A stretch of DNA of 64,000 nt from positions 853,860-917,859 of the forward strand of contig NZ_KE356561.1 in the NCBI RefSeq assembly GCF_000415985.1, given 5' to 3'. How positions within the stretch are numbered: position 1 is the stretch's first letter; each line of letters begins with the position of its first letter. The DNA comes from Haloquadratum walsbyi J07HQW2. GTDB lineage: Archaea; Halobacteriota; Halobacteria; Halobacteriales; Haloferacaceae. Under the pieces are notes generated by a model that worked only from the letters and a program-made list of their open reading frames with translations, made no database searches and had not been told where the DNA came from. Shown here piece by piece: positions 9,529-20,026 of this stretch. The translations under genes and the position numbers were made by a program.

Positions 9529-10227
9529 ATGGAGTTTACCGTGCTTGGGTGGCCCCCAGAAGCACCGACACTCCGGCTTGATTATCGCTCTTTTGCGTAC
9601 GCAGGAAAGTTTGTGTTATCATCAGTCGGAAAAGCGATTCTCAAAACCGAAGAGCCCTCTGAGATCACTGCATCGACTGCAGCAGATGCACATCCAGGTA
9701 CGAATGAATCAGAGCAAACCCAGTCAGTGTACGCAGATACTGATGCTGATGATACTGATACTGATAATAATAATAATATTGCTGGGTCGGATCCATATGA
9801 TCATTCAGTACTTGCGGCGCTCTCATTTAGTGCTGATCGAACAGCTGAGACGACACTGTGTTATCGTTATGTAACTGTTCGAGCAGACAAGCGTGGAAAT
9901 GGGCTTGGTCCACAATTGGCAGCATCACTCACTCCACACGCTGTTAATCGGGGGTATGAGCGTCTTCGAATTGCTGTGAACAATCCATTTGCGTATGAAG
10001 CAATGTATCGCGCTGGATTCGCATGGACAGGTCGCGAAACAGGCATCGCAGAATTAGTGCTTGAACGACCTGCTGAGACCCCGGCAACAACGACACGTGA
10101 GCAATATCAATCTGGATTTGATAAATATCGAAACCGCAATTATGATGATCCAGAATCGGCATTTTTAGCGAGTCAACAGGAGAATGACCCACCAGAGTTG
10201 CATGCTGCAGTCGACTCGCCATATTAG
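9529..10227 (+). CDS. GNAT-family N-acetyltransferase
   Basis: YVTVRADKRGNGLGPQLAASLTPHAVNRGYERLRIAVNNPFAYEAMYRAGFAWTGRETG (acetyl-CoA binding motif RGNGLGPQL); low-complexity DTDADDTDTDNNNN insertion. Confidence 0.75.
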   Translation: MEFTVLGWPPEAPTLRLDYRSFAYAGKFVLSSVGKAILKTEEPSEITASTAADAHPGTNESEQTQSVYADTDADDTDTDNNNNIAGSDPYDHSVLAALSFSADRTAETTLCYRYVTVRADKRGNGLGPQLAASLTPHAVNRGYERLRIAVNNPFAYEAMYRAGFAWTGRETGIAELVLERPAETPATTTREQYQSGFDKYRNRNYDDPESAFLASQQENDPPELHAAVDSPY

Positions 10228-10342
10228 TCGTAATATTATTTCTGTCTCACGTGCGGTTCGTGTTTCTGTCATGCTAATCCACTTTACATGGGCGTCTTAT
10301 TAGCTACGTTTATCATTGGTTTACTAAGATACACAAGTGATA

Positions 10343-10400
10343 GTGAACTACCCCGGACTACTCACTCACGACTCGGTGCCGTTCGTTCTTTGAGGAAAGG
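10343..10400 (-). mobile_element. Solo right-end remnant of the tnpB element family
   Basis: Reverse complement cctcaaagaacgaacggcaccgagtcgtgagtgagtagtccggggtagttcac; parallels the right end at 52292-52334 (ggaacgaaccgcgcaagcggtgagtgagtagggtggggtagttcac). Confidence 0.6.
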
Positions 10401-10469
10401 GTCTTGCCCTTATTACTGATAATCGAAACACCGACAGTGGTTAGTCTGCGTCGGTCGACTACATGATTA

Positions 10470-11450
10470 ATGGGAAATGCAGCGTTGCGGCAATTGGCGG
10501 CACTTGACTCAGTCGCTTTCGATGATATTTCTGGAAGCGTTGTCGCCGTTGATGCGCATAATTGGCTATATCGATATCTCACAACGACGGTGAAATTCAC
10601 CCGTGATGCGGCATACACGACTAGCTCGGGAGCTGAAGTTGCGAATTTGATTGGAGTTGTTCAAGGGCTTCCAAAATTCTTTGAACATGATCTCACCCCG
10701 GTGTTTGTGTTTGATGGCGGGGTAACCGAGCTCAAAGATGAAGAAGTACAAAAACGTCGGGTCGCCCGTGAGGAAGCGGTTGAACTGCAGGCAGCCGCTG
10801 AAGAGCGAGGAGACGAACTCGCCGCATCTCGGCTTGAAGCACGCACTCAACGACTCACAGAGACGATTCATGAAACAACACGAGGATTGTTAAACCGACT
10901 TGATGTGCCGATTATTGAAGCTCCTGCTGAAGGGGAAGCACAAGCAGCAGAGATGGCTATCCGGGGCGATGTTGATTATGTTGGAAGTGAAGATTATGAT
11001 ACACTATTATTTGGTGCACCGTACACACTTCGACAACTCACTTCCAAAGGTAATCCTGAATTAATGGATCTCCAAACAACACTCAAAGAGAACGATCTTA
11101 CCCGGGAGCAGTTAGTCGATGTGGCGGTTCTATGTGGGACTGATTTTAATGATGGTGTCTCAGGAATCGGTCCTGCAACCGCAATATCGGCAATTAACGA
11201 GCATGGCGACCTCTGGAGTGTTCTTGATGCTCGTGATGAATTTATTCAGCATGCTGACCGTGTGCGATCATTATTCTTGGACCCACCAATTACTGAGGAG
11301 TATACATTGAATACAAACATAAGTCCAGATATGGATGCAGCGCGCTCATATGTGGTTGATAACTGGGAAGTTCCCGCTGATGAGGTTGCACGAGGATTTG
11401 AACGGATTGAGTCATCAGTTGTACAAACTGGTCTTGATGAGTGGGTCTGA
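10470..11450 (+). CDS. fen: Flap endonuclease 1
   Basis: [13 protein letters not shown]...[74 protein letters not shown]-box-like C-terminus QTGLDEWV. Confidence 0.95.
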   Translation: MGNAALRQLAALDSVAFDDISGSVVAVDAHNWLYRYLTTTVKFTRDAAYTTSSGAEVANLIGVVQGLPKFFEHDLTPVFVFDGGVTELKDEEVQKRRVAREEAVELQAAAEERGDELAASRLEARTQRLTETIHETTRGLLNRLDVPIIEAPAEGEAQAAEMAIRGDVDYVGSEDYDTLLFGAPYTLRQLTSKGNPELMDLQTTLKENDLTREQLVDVAVLCGTDFNDGVSGIGPATAISAINEHGDLWSVLDARDEFIQHADRVRSLFLDPPITEEYTLNTNISPDMDAARSYVVDNWEVPADEVARGFERIESSVVQTGLDEWV

Positions 11451-11498
11451 ATAACTCAGAGCATACGCGTCTATGTATGTTACAATCGCTCAATCTTG

Positions 11499-11591
11499 TC
11501 ATCCAGCTGTAAACGTGACGATAATCCCAAGAATAACTATTCCAATGAGTAGCGCCGTTGCCCAGAACATAAATCGGTCCGCACCATTCAT
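11499..11591 (-). CDS. Possible 30-aa single-TM microprotein
   Basis: MNGADRFMFWATALLIGIVILGIIVTFTAG in a frame not listed in the ORF track; open frame extends upstream without an ATG. Confidence 0.35.
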   Translation of the reverse strand: MNGADRFMFWATALLIGIVILGIIVTFTAG

Positions 11592-12259
11592 CAGTAATTT
11601 TACTCTTGCCAACGGCTTGAATCTCGTGGGTGTACATATTGGGTTATTTTCCGTCAGTAATCATTGATTGGATCATACCAGATATTAATCTTAGATTCGA
11701 TGAACTGGTATATACAGTAACACTCCACCAGGAACAAATAGAGATTAACCGCAACTGTGAATCAAATCGTCACTATCAGTGCTACTCTGTGTTGTATTCT
11801 CATTGATTTCTGTTCAATAAGGAGTGTTTTATTTTAGCGATAATCACAGTCGTAGCTGTCCAGCATGATAACTGAATAATATCAAAATCACCAAGTACAA
11901 TTGTTGATAACGAAGTAGATCGATTGTACATACATTGCAGAAGTGCTAGTTAATCTGATTTTAAATAGATCTAATCTCCAAGCCAGCTCTCAGCGGGTGA
12001 AACACTGCGTTATATTATAACGGTAATGGCATAAGAGACTCTTCTCACTCAGGTATGAGATGTCGATGTTTTTCAAGACGAATCATAAGGTACATTTCTT
12101 ATCGAGGTCATGATCATCTGATATAAAATAAATTTGATATGATGTGATGTGATTAGAAGCATCATAACACATGTGTTATGTGCGCGATTTTTCAGATACT
12201 CATAGTTATCCATGATGAATACTCCATACATCTGACAGACACAAGTTGCTGGAGACACT

Positions 12260-12496
12260 ATGAGTATATACGAGATGACAACGACGATAGCAGGCCGTGA
12301 CCCCACAAGGCGTCCTCAGATGTGTCACTGCTGTGGGGGCGAGAGAGTAAGTATTGTCTATACAGAAGGGGGAACTGATGCTGGCACATTCGAAGAACAG
12401 TGGCAGTGCGCTGAGTGCAATGCAAAGGGATGGGTCAAAGGAAATGCAGCTGATGATCCAACGCAATGGCAACATAAGGGTGCACTCTTTCGATAA
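12260..12496 (+). CDS. Small zinc-ribbon protein
   Basis: CHCCGGERVSIVYTEGGTDAGTFEEQWQCAECNAKGW: two CxxC knuckles. Confidence 0.7.
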   Translation: MSIYEMTTTIAGRDPTRRPQMCHCCGGERVSIVYTEGGTDAGTFEEQWQCAECNAKGWVKGNAADDPTQWQHKGALFR

Positions 12497-12671
12497 GAAT
12501 CATACTGTGGTTAGTGCAGTCATCTGATAGTGCGTGATGTCTGTATGAATCATCAACTGTAGCGATATTGTCCATCATCGTGTCATATCCCGTCATAACT
12601 CATATGTTGTGTATTGATGTCACACAGACGCCGGGGCGTTAACTCGGTGCACACGATATACCCGATACGAT

Positions 12672-13799
12672 ATGCCCGCCCGACGTCATTTTCTCACGAC
12701 CATTGGCACTGCTGCTGCCGCAGCACTCACTGCCGGGTGTTCTGGGCGCAGTAGTGGATCAGATACTTCCGAGCAAGCATCACAACAGGCAAACACGCCA
12801 TTATCAACAGATACGGGCGTATCCGCTCCAACACGGGAAAATACCCTCCCACTTCCACTGTCGCCATCAGCACTTCGTGAAGCAGCACAGTCTGGGGGAC
12901 CAGATAAAGATGGTATCCCTTCTATTGATAATCCGACATTTATCTCAAGGGATGAAACTGAGATAGTTGACCCGGGTGACCCGGTGTTCGGAGTTGTTCA
13001 TAATGGAGTTGCAAGAGCGTATCCACAGGCGATTCTCGTGCTTCATGAGATTGTCAACGACACGTTTGGTGGTGAGAACATTACAGTGACGTACTGCCCG
13101 CTAACCGGGACTGCTCAGGGATTCGCTCGCGGTGAGACTACATTCGGTGTCTCAGGTCGATTAATCAACAACAATCTTGTGATGTACGACCGTGCTACCG
13201 AAACATGGTGGCCACAGATGCTTGCGACAGCGATTCCAGGACCATGGAATGAGTCGCCAACGATTCGCTCACTCACTCCTATCCGAGTCAAGTGGACAAC
13301 GTGGAAACAATGGCAACAGCGGCACCCAGACACGCGCGTGCTTTCAACAGAAACGGGATATGCAAAGAATTATGGCCGTGATCCATATGGATCATACAAT
13401 CCGCTCCGCGGATACTACGCGGATGAGCGATTATTATTCCCAGCATTACACCAGGATGATCGATATCCAAAGAAGACAACTGTACATGGGGTACGAACAC
13501 CAGATGGTGCTGCTGCATTTCATAAAGAAAGTCTTCGTCAGGCGGGCGTTCTTTCAGGGGCAATTGATGAACTATCAGTGATTGCTGTCTATGACCCAGA
13601 GCTTGATACTGGATATGTATACGAGAACCCAGAAGAGATGACATTCACACTTGAGCGACAACAAGGACAGATTATCGCTCCAGATGGCACAGGGTATGCC
13701 CCATCATCGCTCCCACTCACACGTATGTACAGTTTCGATGCAATGTGGTTTGCATGGGCAGGATACTACCCAGAAACTGCAGTGTACACCAATGAGTGA
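12672..13799 (+). CDS. DUF3179 domain lipoprotein (Tat lipobox)
   Basis: MPARRHFLTTIGTAAAAALTAGCSG; ARAYPQAILVLHEIVNDTFGGENITVTYCPLTGTAQGF. Confidence 0.85.
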   Translation: MPARRHFLTTIGTAAAAALTAGCSGRSSGSDTSEQASQQANTPLSTDTGVSAPTRENTLPLPLSPSALREAAQSGGPDKDGIPSIDNPTFISRDETEIVDPGDPVFGVVHNGVARAYPQAILVLHEIVNDTFGGENITVTYCPLTGTAQGFARGETTFGVSGRLINNNLVMYDRATETWWPQMLATAIPGPWNESPTIRSLTPIRVKWTTWKQWQQRHPDTRVLSTETGYAKNYGRDPYGSYNPLRGYYADERLLFPALHQDDRYPKKTTVHGVRTPDGAAAFHKESLRQAGVLSGAIDELSVIAVYDPELDTGYVYENPEEMTFTLERQQGQIIAPDGTGYAPSSLPLTRMYSFDAMWFAWAGYYPETAVYTNE

Positions 13800-14439
13800 G
13801 CGCTCACACGAACAGTCAAGAGACAAATCAGACACAGCAGATGCTGATATGTCGTTACGAGAACGCGTATCAGTCATCTATTCGTTACTACGATGGATTT
13901 CGATTGCAGTAGATGCGATTCGTCGCCAGCGTCGATTAGGACTGCTCACCAGTATTGTTGGAAGTAGCTATTTTATCCTATATTTATGGGGTGTTGGTCA
14001 TCTTGCACCTGGACTTGGTGGGTGGGGAATTACGGTTGTCTCTGACCCAGTAACAACGTTTACAACACCCGCTCTTGGACCATTTTCGTATCGTCCGATC
14101 GCTCGGATACAAACTGGACCTCTCACATATTTGCTCTCGTTGAATTCGGTTATTGGATTCATGCTCGCAATACTTGTTGGCATGAACGTTGCAGGATCGG
14201 TACTGCTCTGGCGTCAACCGAAAGCATGCGGATTACATAGTGCATCAGGTGGCATGCTTGCTGGAATTCCTGGACTTATTTCAGGAACAGCGTGCTGTGG
14301 ACCAGTTATACTCCTTGTTCTTGGAATTCAAGCATCTAGTATTATTATCACAGCGTTTGAACTCCTTGTTCCAGCTGCGGTTGGGATGCTTATTATCTCA
14401 TTAATCTTCATTGGGCGACGAATTGAGCAGACGCTGTGA
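13792..14439 (+). CDS. Multi-TM membrane protein, translationally overlapping the DUF3179 gene
   Basis: MSERSHEQSRDKSD...; several TM segments with TACCGPVILLVLGIQASSIIITAFELLVPAAVGMLIISLIF; ATG overlaps upstream TGA region (atgagtga). Confidence 0.7.
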   Translation: MSERSHEQSRDKSDTADADMSLRERVSVIYSLLRWISIAVDAIRRQRRLGLLTSIVGSSYFILYLWGVGHLAPGLGGWGITVVSDPVTTFTTPALGPFSYRPIARIQTGPLTYLLSLNSVIGFMLAILVGMNVAGSVLLWRQPKACGLHSASGGMLAGIPGLISGTACCGPVILLVLGIQASSIIITAFELLVPAAVGMLIISLIFIGRRIEQTL

Positions 14440-14957
14440 ACGGTCATATGTATCTTATATTAGATGATAAATCGATTATATCATCCACAGATCTGTATTG
14501 TATTATATTGCGAACTCATGACTATGACTGATGCTGTCCTCTCCTGATCAATACTTTTGTTTCAGTTTCGTCATGAGTGGACGACTCTATATTCACACCG
14601 AATCTGTTTCTATTACTGTGAGATTATAGTCAAAATATTATTTCAGATGAATTATGACAACAAGGCAGTGATAAACCGTACCCCGGACGCCACTGTGCTA
14701 CATATTTATATCTACGATTTGATCTGTGATTATCGTCTGTTTCTTATCATAGCAGGTTTAATTCCATTCATTTCACTATCATAAATGAGAAATTTCTTAT
14801 AACTATCGCATAGATTACACTAATTAATGCAATTACGATGGTCTGTATATGTTTCAATTATACATGGTAAATCATAATCTTTAGATATTCACATGTTGTT
14901 ATCTATCATTGGAATTAGCGGTTCAGAAGGCAGGATATGTTTCGCAGGAAATAATCA

Positions 14958-16256
14958 ATGACAGAAAATACAACACAACTCTCACGTCGAGATATTTTAG
15001 CAGCGACTGGGTCGGCGAGTGTCGCCGGTTTAGCAGGGTGTAGTGGTGGTGACAGTAGCTCCACGAACGCATCTGGGGAAGCTGAAAGCAATACAAGTCC
15101 AATTGAACTTCTTCATGCATGGTCGTCCGGTGACGGAAACGCAGCTGTCGCTTCGCTGATCGAAGGATTTCAAGAAGCACATCCGGATGTCTCATTCGCT
15201 GAGGAGCCAGTTAATGGTGCGGCTCGCGGGAATCTTGATCAGGTTATCTCAAATCGGCTCCAGGCAAACGATCCACCAAGCACATTCCAGACGTGGCCAG
15301 GAGAGACATTAACAAAGTTCGATGGAGCGTATGAGAGTATTGAAGAGGATGTTTGGACGGATGATCTGAAAGATAATTACTTAGCTGGTCCTAAAGAGCA
15401 AGCAAAACTGAACGGTACATATGTAACAGTCCCGCTGAATATTCATCGGATTAATAATCTATTCTACAATACGGCAGTCCTCGACGAGGCGGGCGTTGAT
15501 CCAAACGCGCTATCGTCACCGGCAGATGTTGTTGACGCCTGTTCGACCGTCGCAGAAAGTACCGATGCTATTCCATTCGCACAGCAGACAAGCAGTGGAT
15601 GGTCAACGGTTCAGCTATGGGAAACAACCCTTCTTGCACAAGCTGGAATTGATGGCTATACTGCATACACTGAAGGAAACGGTGATGTGTCACAGGTACA
15701 GCGCGCTCTTGAAAGTGTCAATGAGTTACGTGAGTATTACCCAACTGATAGCTCTTCAATTAGCTTCACCGAAGCTAATACGATGATAATAGAGGGTGAT
15801 GCAGCATTCATTCACCAAGGTGACTGGGCAGCTGGTGCCTATACCGGAACTGAGGGATTCAAATATGGAGAGGACTGGAATCAGATTACATATCCAGGCA
15901 CTGAGGGTAGCTATCTACTCAATATGGACTCATTCCCGTATTTCGCAAACAACCCATCCCCAGAGGCAACGAAGACATTCTTACGATACTGTGGAAGTAC
16001 TGAGGGACAAGTTCGTTTCAATAAGGCAAAAGGATCAATTCCACCTCGAAAAGATGCCGATGTCTCAGCGCTCAACTCATTCCAACAGGATCAGTATGAT
16101 GACTTTACTACCGCAGATAATCAACCGCCATCGATTCAACATGGACTTGCTGTTTCGCCGGGTGTAGCGACCAATATTGGGAGCGCATTCAGTGGCTTCC
16201 TCGAAAGCTATGAACCCGATCAATCGGCAGATAAACTTGTTAGCGCTTTTGAATAA
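14958..16256 (+). CDS. Sugar ABC transporter substrate-binding protein
   Basis: Tat/lipobox N-term LSRRDILAATGSASVAGLAGCSGG; SBP family 1 features LLHAWSSGDGNAAVASLIEGFQEAHPDV. Confidence 0.9.
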   Translation: MTENTTQLSRRDILAATGSASVAGLAGCSGGDSSSTNASGEAESNTSPIELLHAWSSGDGNAAVASLIEGFQEAHPDVSFAEEPVNGAARGNLDQVISNRLQANDPPSTFQTWPGETLTKFDGAYESIEEDVWTDDLKDNYLAGPKEQAKLNGTYVTVPLNIHRINNLFYNTAVLDEAGVDPNALSSPADVVDACSTVAESTDAIPFAQQTSSGWSTVQLWETTLLAQAGIDGYTAYTEGNGDVSQVQRALESVNELREYYPTDSSSISFTEANTMIIEGDAAFIHQGDWAAGAYTGTEGFKYGEDWNQITYPGTEGSYLLNMDSFPYFANNPSPEATKTFLRYCGSTEGQVRFNKAKGSIPPRKDADVSALNSFQQDQYDDFTTADNQPPSIQHGLAVSPGVATNIGSAFSGFLESYEPDQSADKLVSAFE

Positions 16257-16520
16257 CTGTTGATATATATTACGTGATAAATCTAAATTTTGGGGGAAGC
16301 AATCTTCATAAGAATATTAACTCGGTGTCAAAATAGAATCGGCTGATACAAACCTGATATGAGTAGGTTATATGTACTAGACGAATATATGTAAAATATC
16401 TTAATGTATCAGTGCTAATAAAAAAAGTAGACAACGCAATTAGAGGTCACGCAGAACCCAATATGAAGATAGTAATTATTACTCAGTTTGACATGCTCTG
16501 TATATAAATTATCATAAAGT

Positions 16521-17591
16521 ATGTATCGACTCTTTGAAAAATGTAAATCCCACTTTGGATTCGATAACGTCGGAGAAGACCAACGCAGGCGTGAACGCCG
16601 TCAAGAGTCAGGACAACAGTCGCAATCCGGACAGCGTGACTCTGGTGTTGACCAATTTCAGCAATTATTCACTCGTGTACAGTCATTTCTGCGGCGTGAT
16701 ATTGTGCGTTCAGCCCCATTTTGGATTATTCCTTTCGGCTTAGTTGGATTGTTTATTTATGGTGCTATTATCTGGAATATACTGTTATCACTGACAGACT
16801 TTGCTGGACTTGGTGAACCAGACTACAGCACACTAGATTTTGAAAATTATATCGTTGCATTCACCGGTGGAACACCATCATGGTCTTCACTCAGCATTGA
16901 ACCTATCTGGAATGCAACACAGAACACAATAGTGCTAATGATTGGGTTTGCTGCTGTTTGTTTGCTTCTTGGCTTGGTGCTCGCGATCTTAGTTGATCAA
17001 AAGATCCGATTTGAAAATACCATTCGGACAATATATCTACTTCCAATGAGCCTCTCATTCGTTGTAACAGCGAAATTCTGGTTATATATGTACAACCCGC
17101 AGACGGGGTTGATTAACATTACATTACAAGCGTTTGGGATAGGTCCAATTAGAATTGTCCAAAACCCACAGCTGAAGCTTGCTGCAGTTGCATTTGCACT
17201 TGTTTGGCAGTTTAGTGGCTATGCAATGATAGTGTATCTCGCTGCGCTCAGGGGCATTCCCTCAAGTCATTTTGAGGCTGCCCGAGTTGATGGTGCAAGC
17301 ACATTTCAAATGTATCGGCGGGTAATCATCCCGCAGTTACGAACAGCAACAGTCAGTGCACTTGTTGTCATCACCGTGTTCGCATTGAAAGCGTTCGATT
17401 TCTTATTTTCAATGTACTCAGGGTATCAACCAGGACCATCCGCTGATATTCTGGCGACGCGAATGGTTAGAGAAGCATATGCAAATCAAAACTGGGCATA
17501 TGGATCAACAATTGCAGTTGTATTATTTGTCATGGCATTGTTTATTGTCGGACCATATTTGTACTCACAATACCGCAGAGGAGATCTGTAA
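16521..17591 (+). CDS. Sugar ABC transporter permease 1 (MalF/UgpA-type)
   Basis: TM protein with EAA loop EAARVDGASTFQMYRRVIIPQLRTATVSALV. Confidence 0.9.
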   Translation: MYRLFEKCKSHFGFDNVGEDQRRRERRQESGQQSQSGQRDSGVDQFQQLFTRVQSFLRRDIVRSAPFWIIPFGLVGLFIYGAIIWNILLSLTDFAGLGEPDYSTLDFENYIVAFTGGTPSWSSLSIEPIWNATQNTIVLMIGFAAVCLLLGLVLAILVDQKIRFENTIRTIYLLPMSLSFVVTAKFWLYMYNPQTGLINITLQAFGIGPIRIVQNPQLKLAAVAFALVWQFSGYAMIVYLAALRGIPSSHFEAARVDGASTFQMYRRVIIPQLRTATVSALVVITVFALKAFDFLFSMYSGYQPGPSADILATRMVREAYANQNWAYGSTIAVVLFVMALFIVGPYLYSQYRRGDL

Positions 17592-17593
17592 AA

Positions 17594-18520
17594 ATGAGTC
17601 GTCAACGTATACTTGAAACAAATCGTCAGTCACTGGTGGCGAAACTCAAGCGAATTGGGCTTTATATCGTCCTGCTAGCGATGGCTGGATTCTATCTTAT
17701 TCCAATTGAGACCGGCATAATGACAGCCTTTACCACACCAGCATCATACACAGGAAATACTCCGTTTCTTCCACCATTAGAACCGTTAATTCCTGGAACA
17801 GGGTCATTCTCAGTTCAACCGTGGATAAATGCAGTCAACAGCTTGACTGGGGGATTACTCAATAGTTTTGTGCTTGTGATTCCAGCGACAGTGTTTTCTG
17901 GGTTATTCGGAAGCATGGCTGCGTATGCATTGACGACAGTCAATTGGCGCGGACAAATTGGGATTTATATACTGTTTGTTGCGGGAATTTTTATTCCATA
18001 TCAGGCAGTGCTAGTGCCACTGACGCAGTTCTGGTATAATGTGATTCCACTACAGAGCATTTTCACAACAGTGGCAGCATCAGTACCACTCATTGCAGAG
18101 TATCATTGGAAATTACTTGCATTGATTATTACACATACCGCATATGGAATTCCAATTTGCACTCTATTATTCCGGGCACATTATAAAAAACTCTCCTCAG
18201 AGATGATTGAAGCCGCACGTCTTGATGGAGCATCGATATCGACCATTTACTGGCGAATCATTCTACCACTTTCAGTTCCGATGTTTGCTGTAGTGTTTAT
18301 ATATCAATTCACACAAATATGGAACGATTTATTATTCGCATTGACGATTGTCCAGTTCGGTGATGCGTCTGTTGTGACACAGGAACTCGTCGGAATTGGT
18401 GTCTCACAATCAGGAACAAATTTTCCCCTTCGAATGGCTGCAGCGCTTGTTGCTGCCCTCCCGACACTCATAATATACATTTTCTTTGGCGATCGTTTTG
18501 CGAAAGGAGTGACAACATGA
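17594..18520 (+). CDS. Sugar ABC transporter permease 2 (MalG/UgpE-type)
   Basis: EAA loop EAARLDGASISTIYWRIILPLSVPMFAVVFIYQFTQIWNDLLFAL. Confidence 0.9.
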   Translation: MSRQRILETNRQSLVAKLKRIGLYIVLLAMAGFYLIPIETGIMTAFTTPASYTGNTPFLPPLEPLIPGTGSFSVQPWINAVNSLTGGLLNSFVLVIPATVFSGLFGSMAAYALTTVNWRGQIGIYILFVAGIFIPYQAVLVPLTQFWYNVIPLQSIFTTVAASVPLIAEYHWKLLALIITHTAYGIPICTLLFRAHYKKLSSEMIEAARLDGASISTIYWRIILPLSVPMFAVVFIYQFTQIWNDLLFALTIVQFGDASVVTQELVGIGVSQSGTNFPLRMAAALVAALPTLIIYIFFGDRFAKGVTT

Positions 18521-18649
18521 TTTTCGCTAAGATAGCTCACGGCGAGACGATGTTCACAACTGGCAGTAATAATGTTGTACCATGCATATTGAATATTAGA
18601 ATTCGCACAGAAGCGCACGGATAATTCAAATAACATAATTGATAGAATA

Positions 18650-19822
18650 ATGGCAACACTAACGCTCACAGATGTCACGAAAGAGTTCAACAGTGGACAG
18701 AATAATGAAGTTACTGCTGTCGATGAAGTATCGATGACTATCGATGACGGCGAGTTTCTCGTGCTTGTTGGACCATCTGGATGCGGAAAATCAACAACAC
18801 TCCGAATGATCGCTGGGCTTGAGACGGTGACAAACGGCGATATCACGCTTGAGGACCGTCGGATCAACGGTGTCTCACCTGCTAACCGTGATATTGCAAT
18901 GGTATTTCAGTCGTATGCATTGTATCCACACATGACTGTTCGTGAGAATATGCGATTTGGACTCGAAGAATCAACAACTCTCGAAGATGATGTGATTGCT
19001 AACACAGTCACAGAGACGGCTACATTGATGGATATTAGCGAACTCCTTGATCGAACCCCGGCAGAACTCTCAGGTGGGCAGCAACAACGCGTTGCTCTTG
19101 GTCGTGCGATTGTTCGTGACCCGGCTGTCTTTTTAATGGATGAGCCACTGTCGAATCTCGATGCAAAGCTTCGTGCGACGATGCGAACGGAGCTACAACG
19201 AATTCAGGCTGATCTTGATGTCACGACAGTGTATGTTACACACGATCAAACAGAGGCAATGACAATGGGTGATCGAATCGCTGTACTCGATGATGGAACT
19301 CTTCAACAAGTTGGGACACCACTCGAATGCTATCATACACCGCAAAATCGATTTGTTGCTGGATTTATCGGAGAGCCATCAATGAATTTCTTCAATGGGA
19401 AAATCAAATCAAGAACATTTGTTGCCCAACAATTTTCATACCCACTCTCAGAAAAGATCCAATCAGCCATTGGAGGCACGCGTGAGATTACACTCGGTGT
19501 CCGACCAGAAGATGTAATACTGCATCAAGATGCTGATGATACGATTCAGGCAAATAATCACTGTTTTGACTGTGTGGTTGATGTTGTTGAGCCGGTTGGT
19601 GAGTCAAATCATATTTATCTTCAGTTTGCTACGGATAACAGATCTCAGTCAGAGACTTTCATTGCCACAGTTAGTGGCATGCAGACTATCAACAGTGGCG
19701 ATAATGTGATTGTTGAGATACCTCCAGAGGGGATTCATTTGTTTGATACGCACAATGGCACGGCGCTCATGAACCGATCACTAACTGATATTGGCTCTGT
19801 TGAGACGCCACGATTGCAGTGA
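18650..19822 (+). CDS. Sugar ABC transporter ATP-binding protein (MalK/UgpC-type)
   Basis: Walker A GPSGCGKSTT, LSGGQQQRVALGRAI, Walker B VFLMDEPLSNLDAKLR, C-terminal TOBE region. Confidence 0.95.
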   Translation: MATLTLTDVTKEFNSGQNNEVTAVDEVSMTIDDGEFLVLVGPSGCGKSTTLRMIAGLETVTNGDITLEDRRINGVSPANRDIAMVFQSYALYPHMTVRENMRFGLEESTTLEDDVIANTVTETATLMDISELLDRTPAELSGGQQQRVALGRAIVRDPAVFLMDEPLSNLDAKLRATMRTELQRIQADLDVTTVYVTHDQTEAMTMGDRIAVLDDGTLQQVGTPLECYHTPQNRFVAGFIGEPSMNFFNGKIKSRTFVAQQFSYPLSEKIQSAIGGTREITLGVRPEDVILHQDADDTIQANNHCFDCVVDVVEPVGESNHIYLQFATDNRSQSETFIATVSGMQTINSGDNVIVEIPPEGIHLFDTHNGTALMNRSLTDIGSVETPRLQ

Positions 19823-20026
19823 TACTTATTTGAACTATTTACTGAAAGTATCGACGCAGGTGCACTGCAATCGGAGAATGTCTGATACAGGTATCATGAT
19901 CAGAGCATTTGATTGAGTATCGTGACATAGTAGCGAATTAGATACACTATCAAATAAATTAAATGTTGACTCCAATCGCAGATATCAACTGATGATTTGA
20001 TGCCTGCGATCAAAAGTAGATATTTA

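Noticed and set aside
18304-18867. 187-aa minus-strand ORF
   Set aside because: Antisense across the permease 3' end and ATPase 5' end; composition unlike a haloarchaeal protein.
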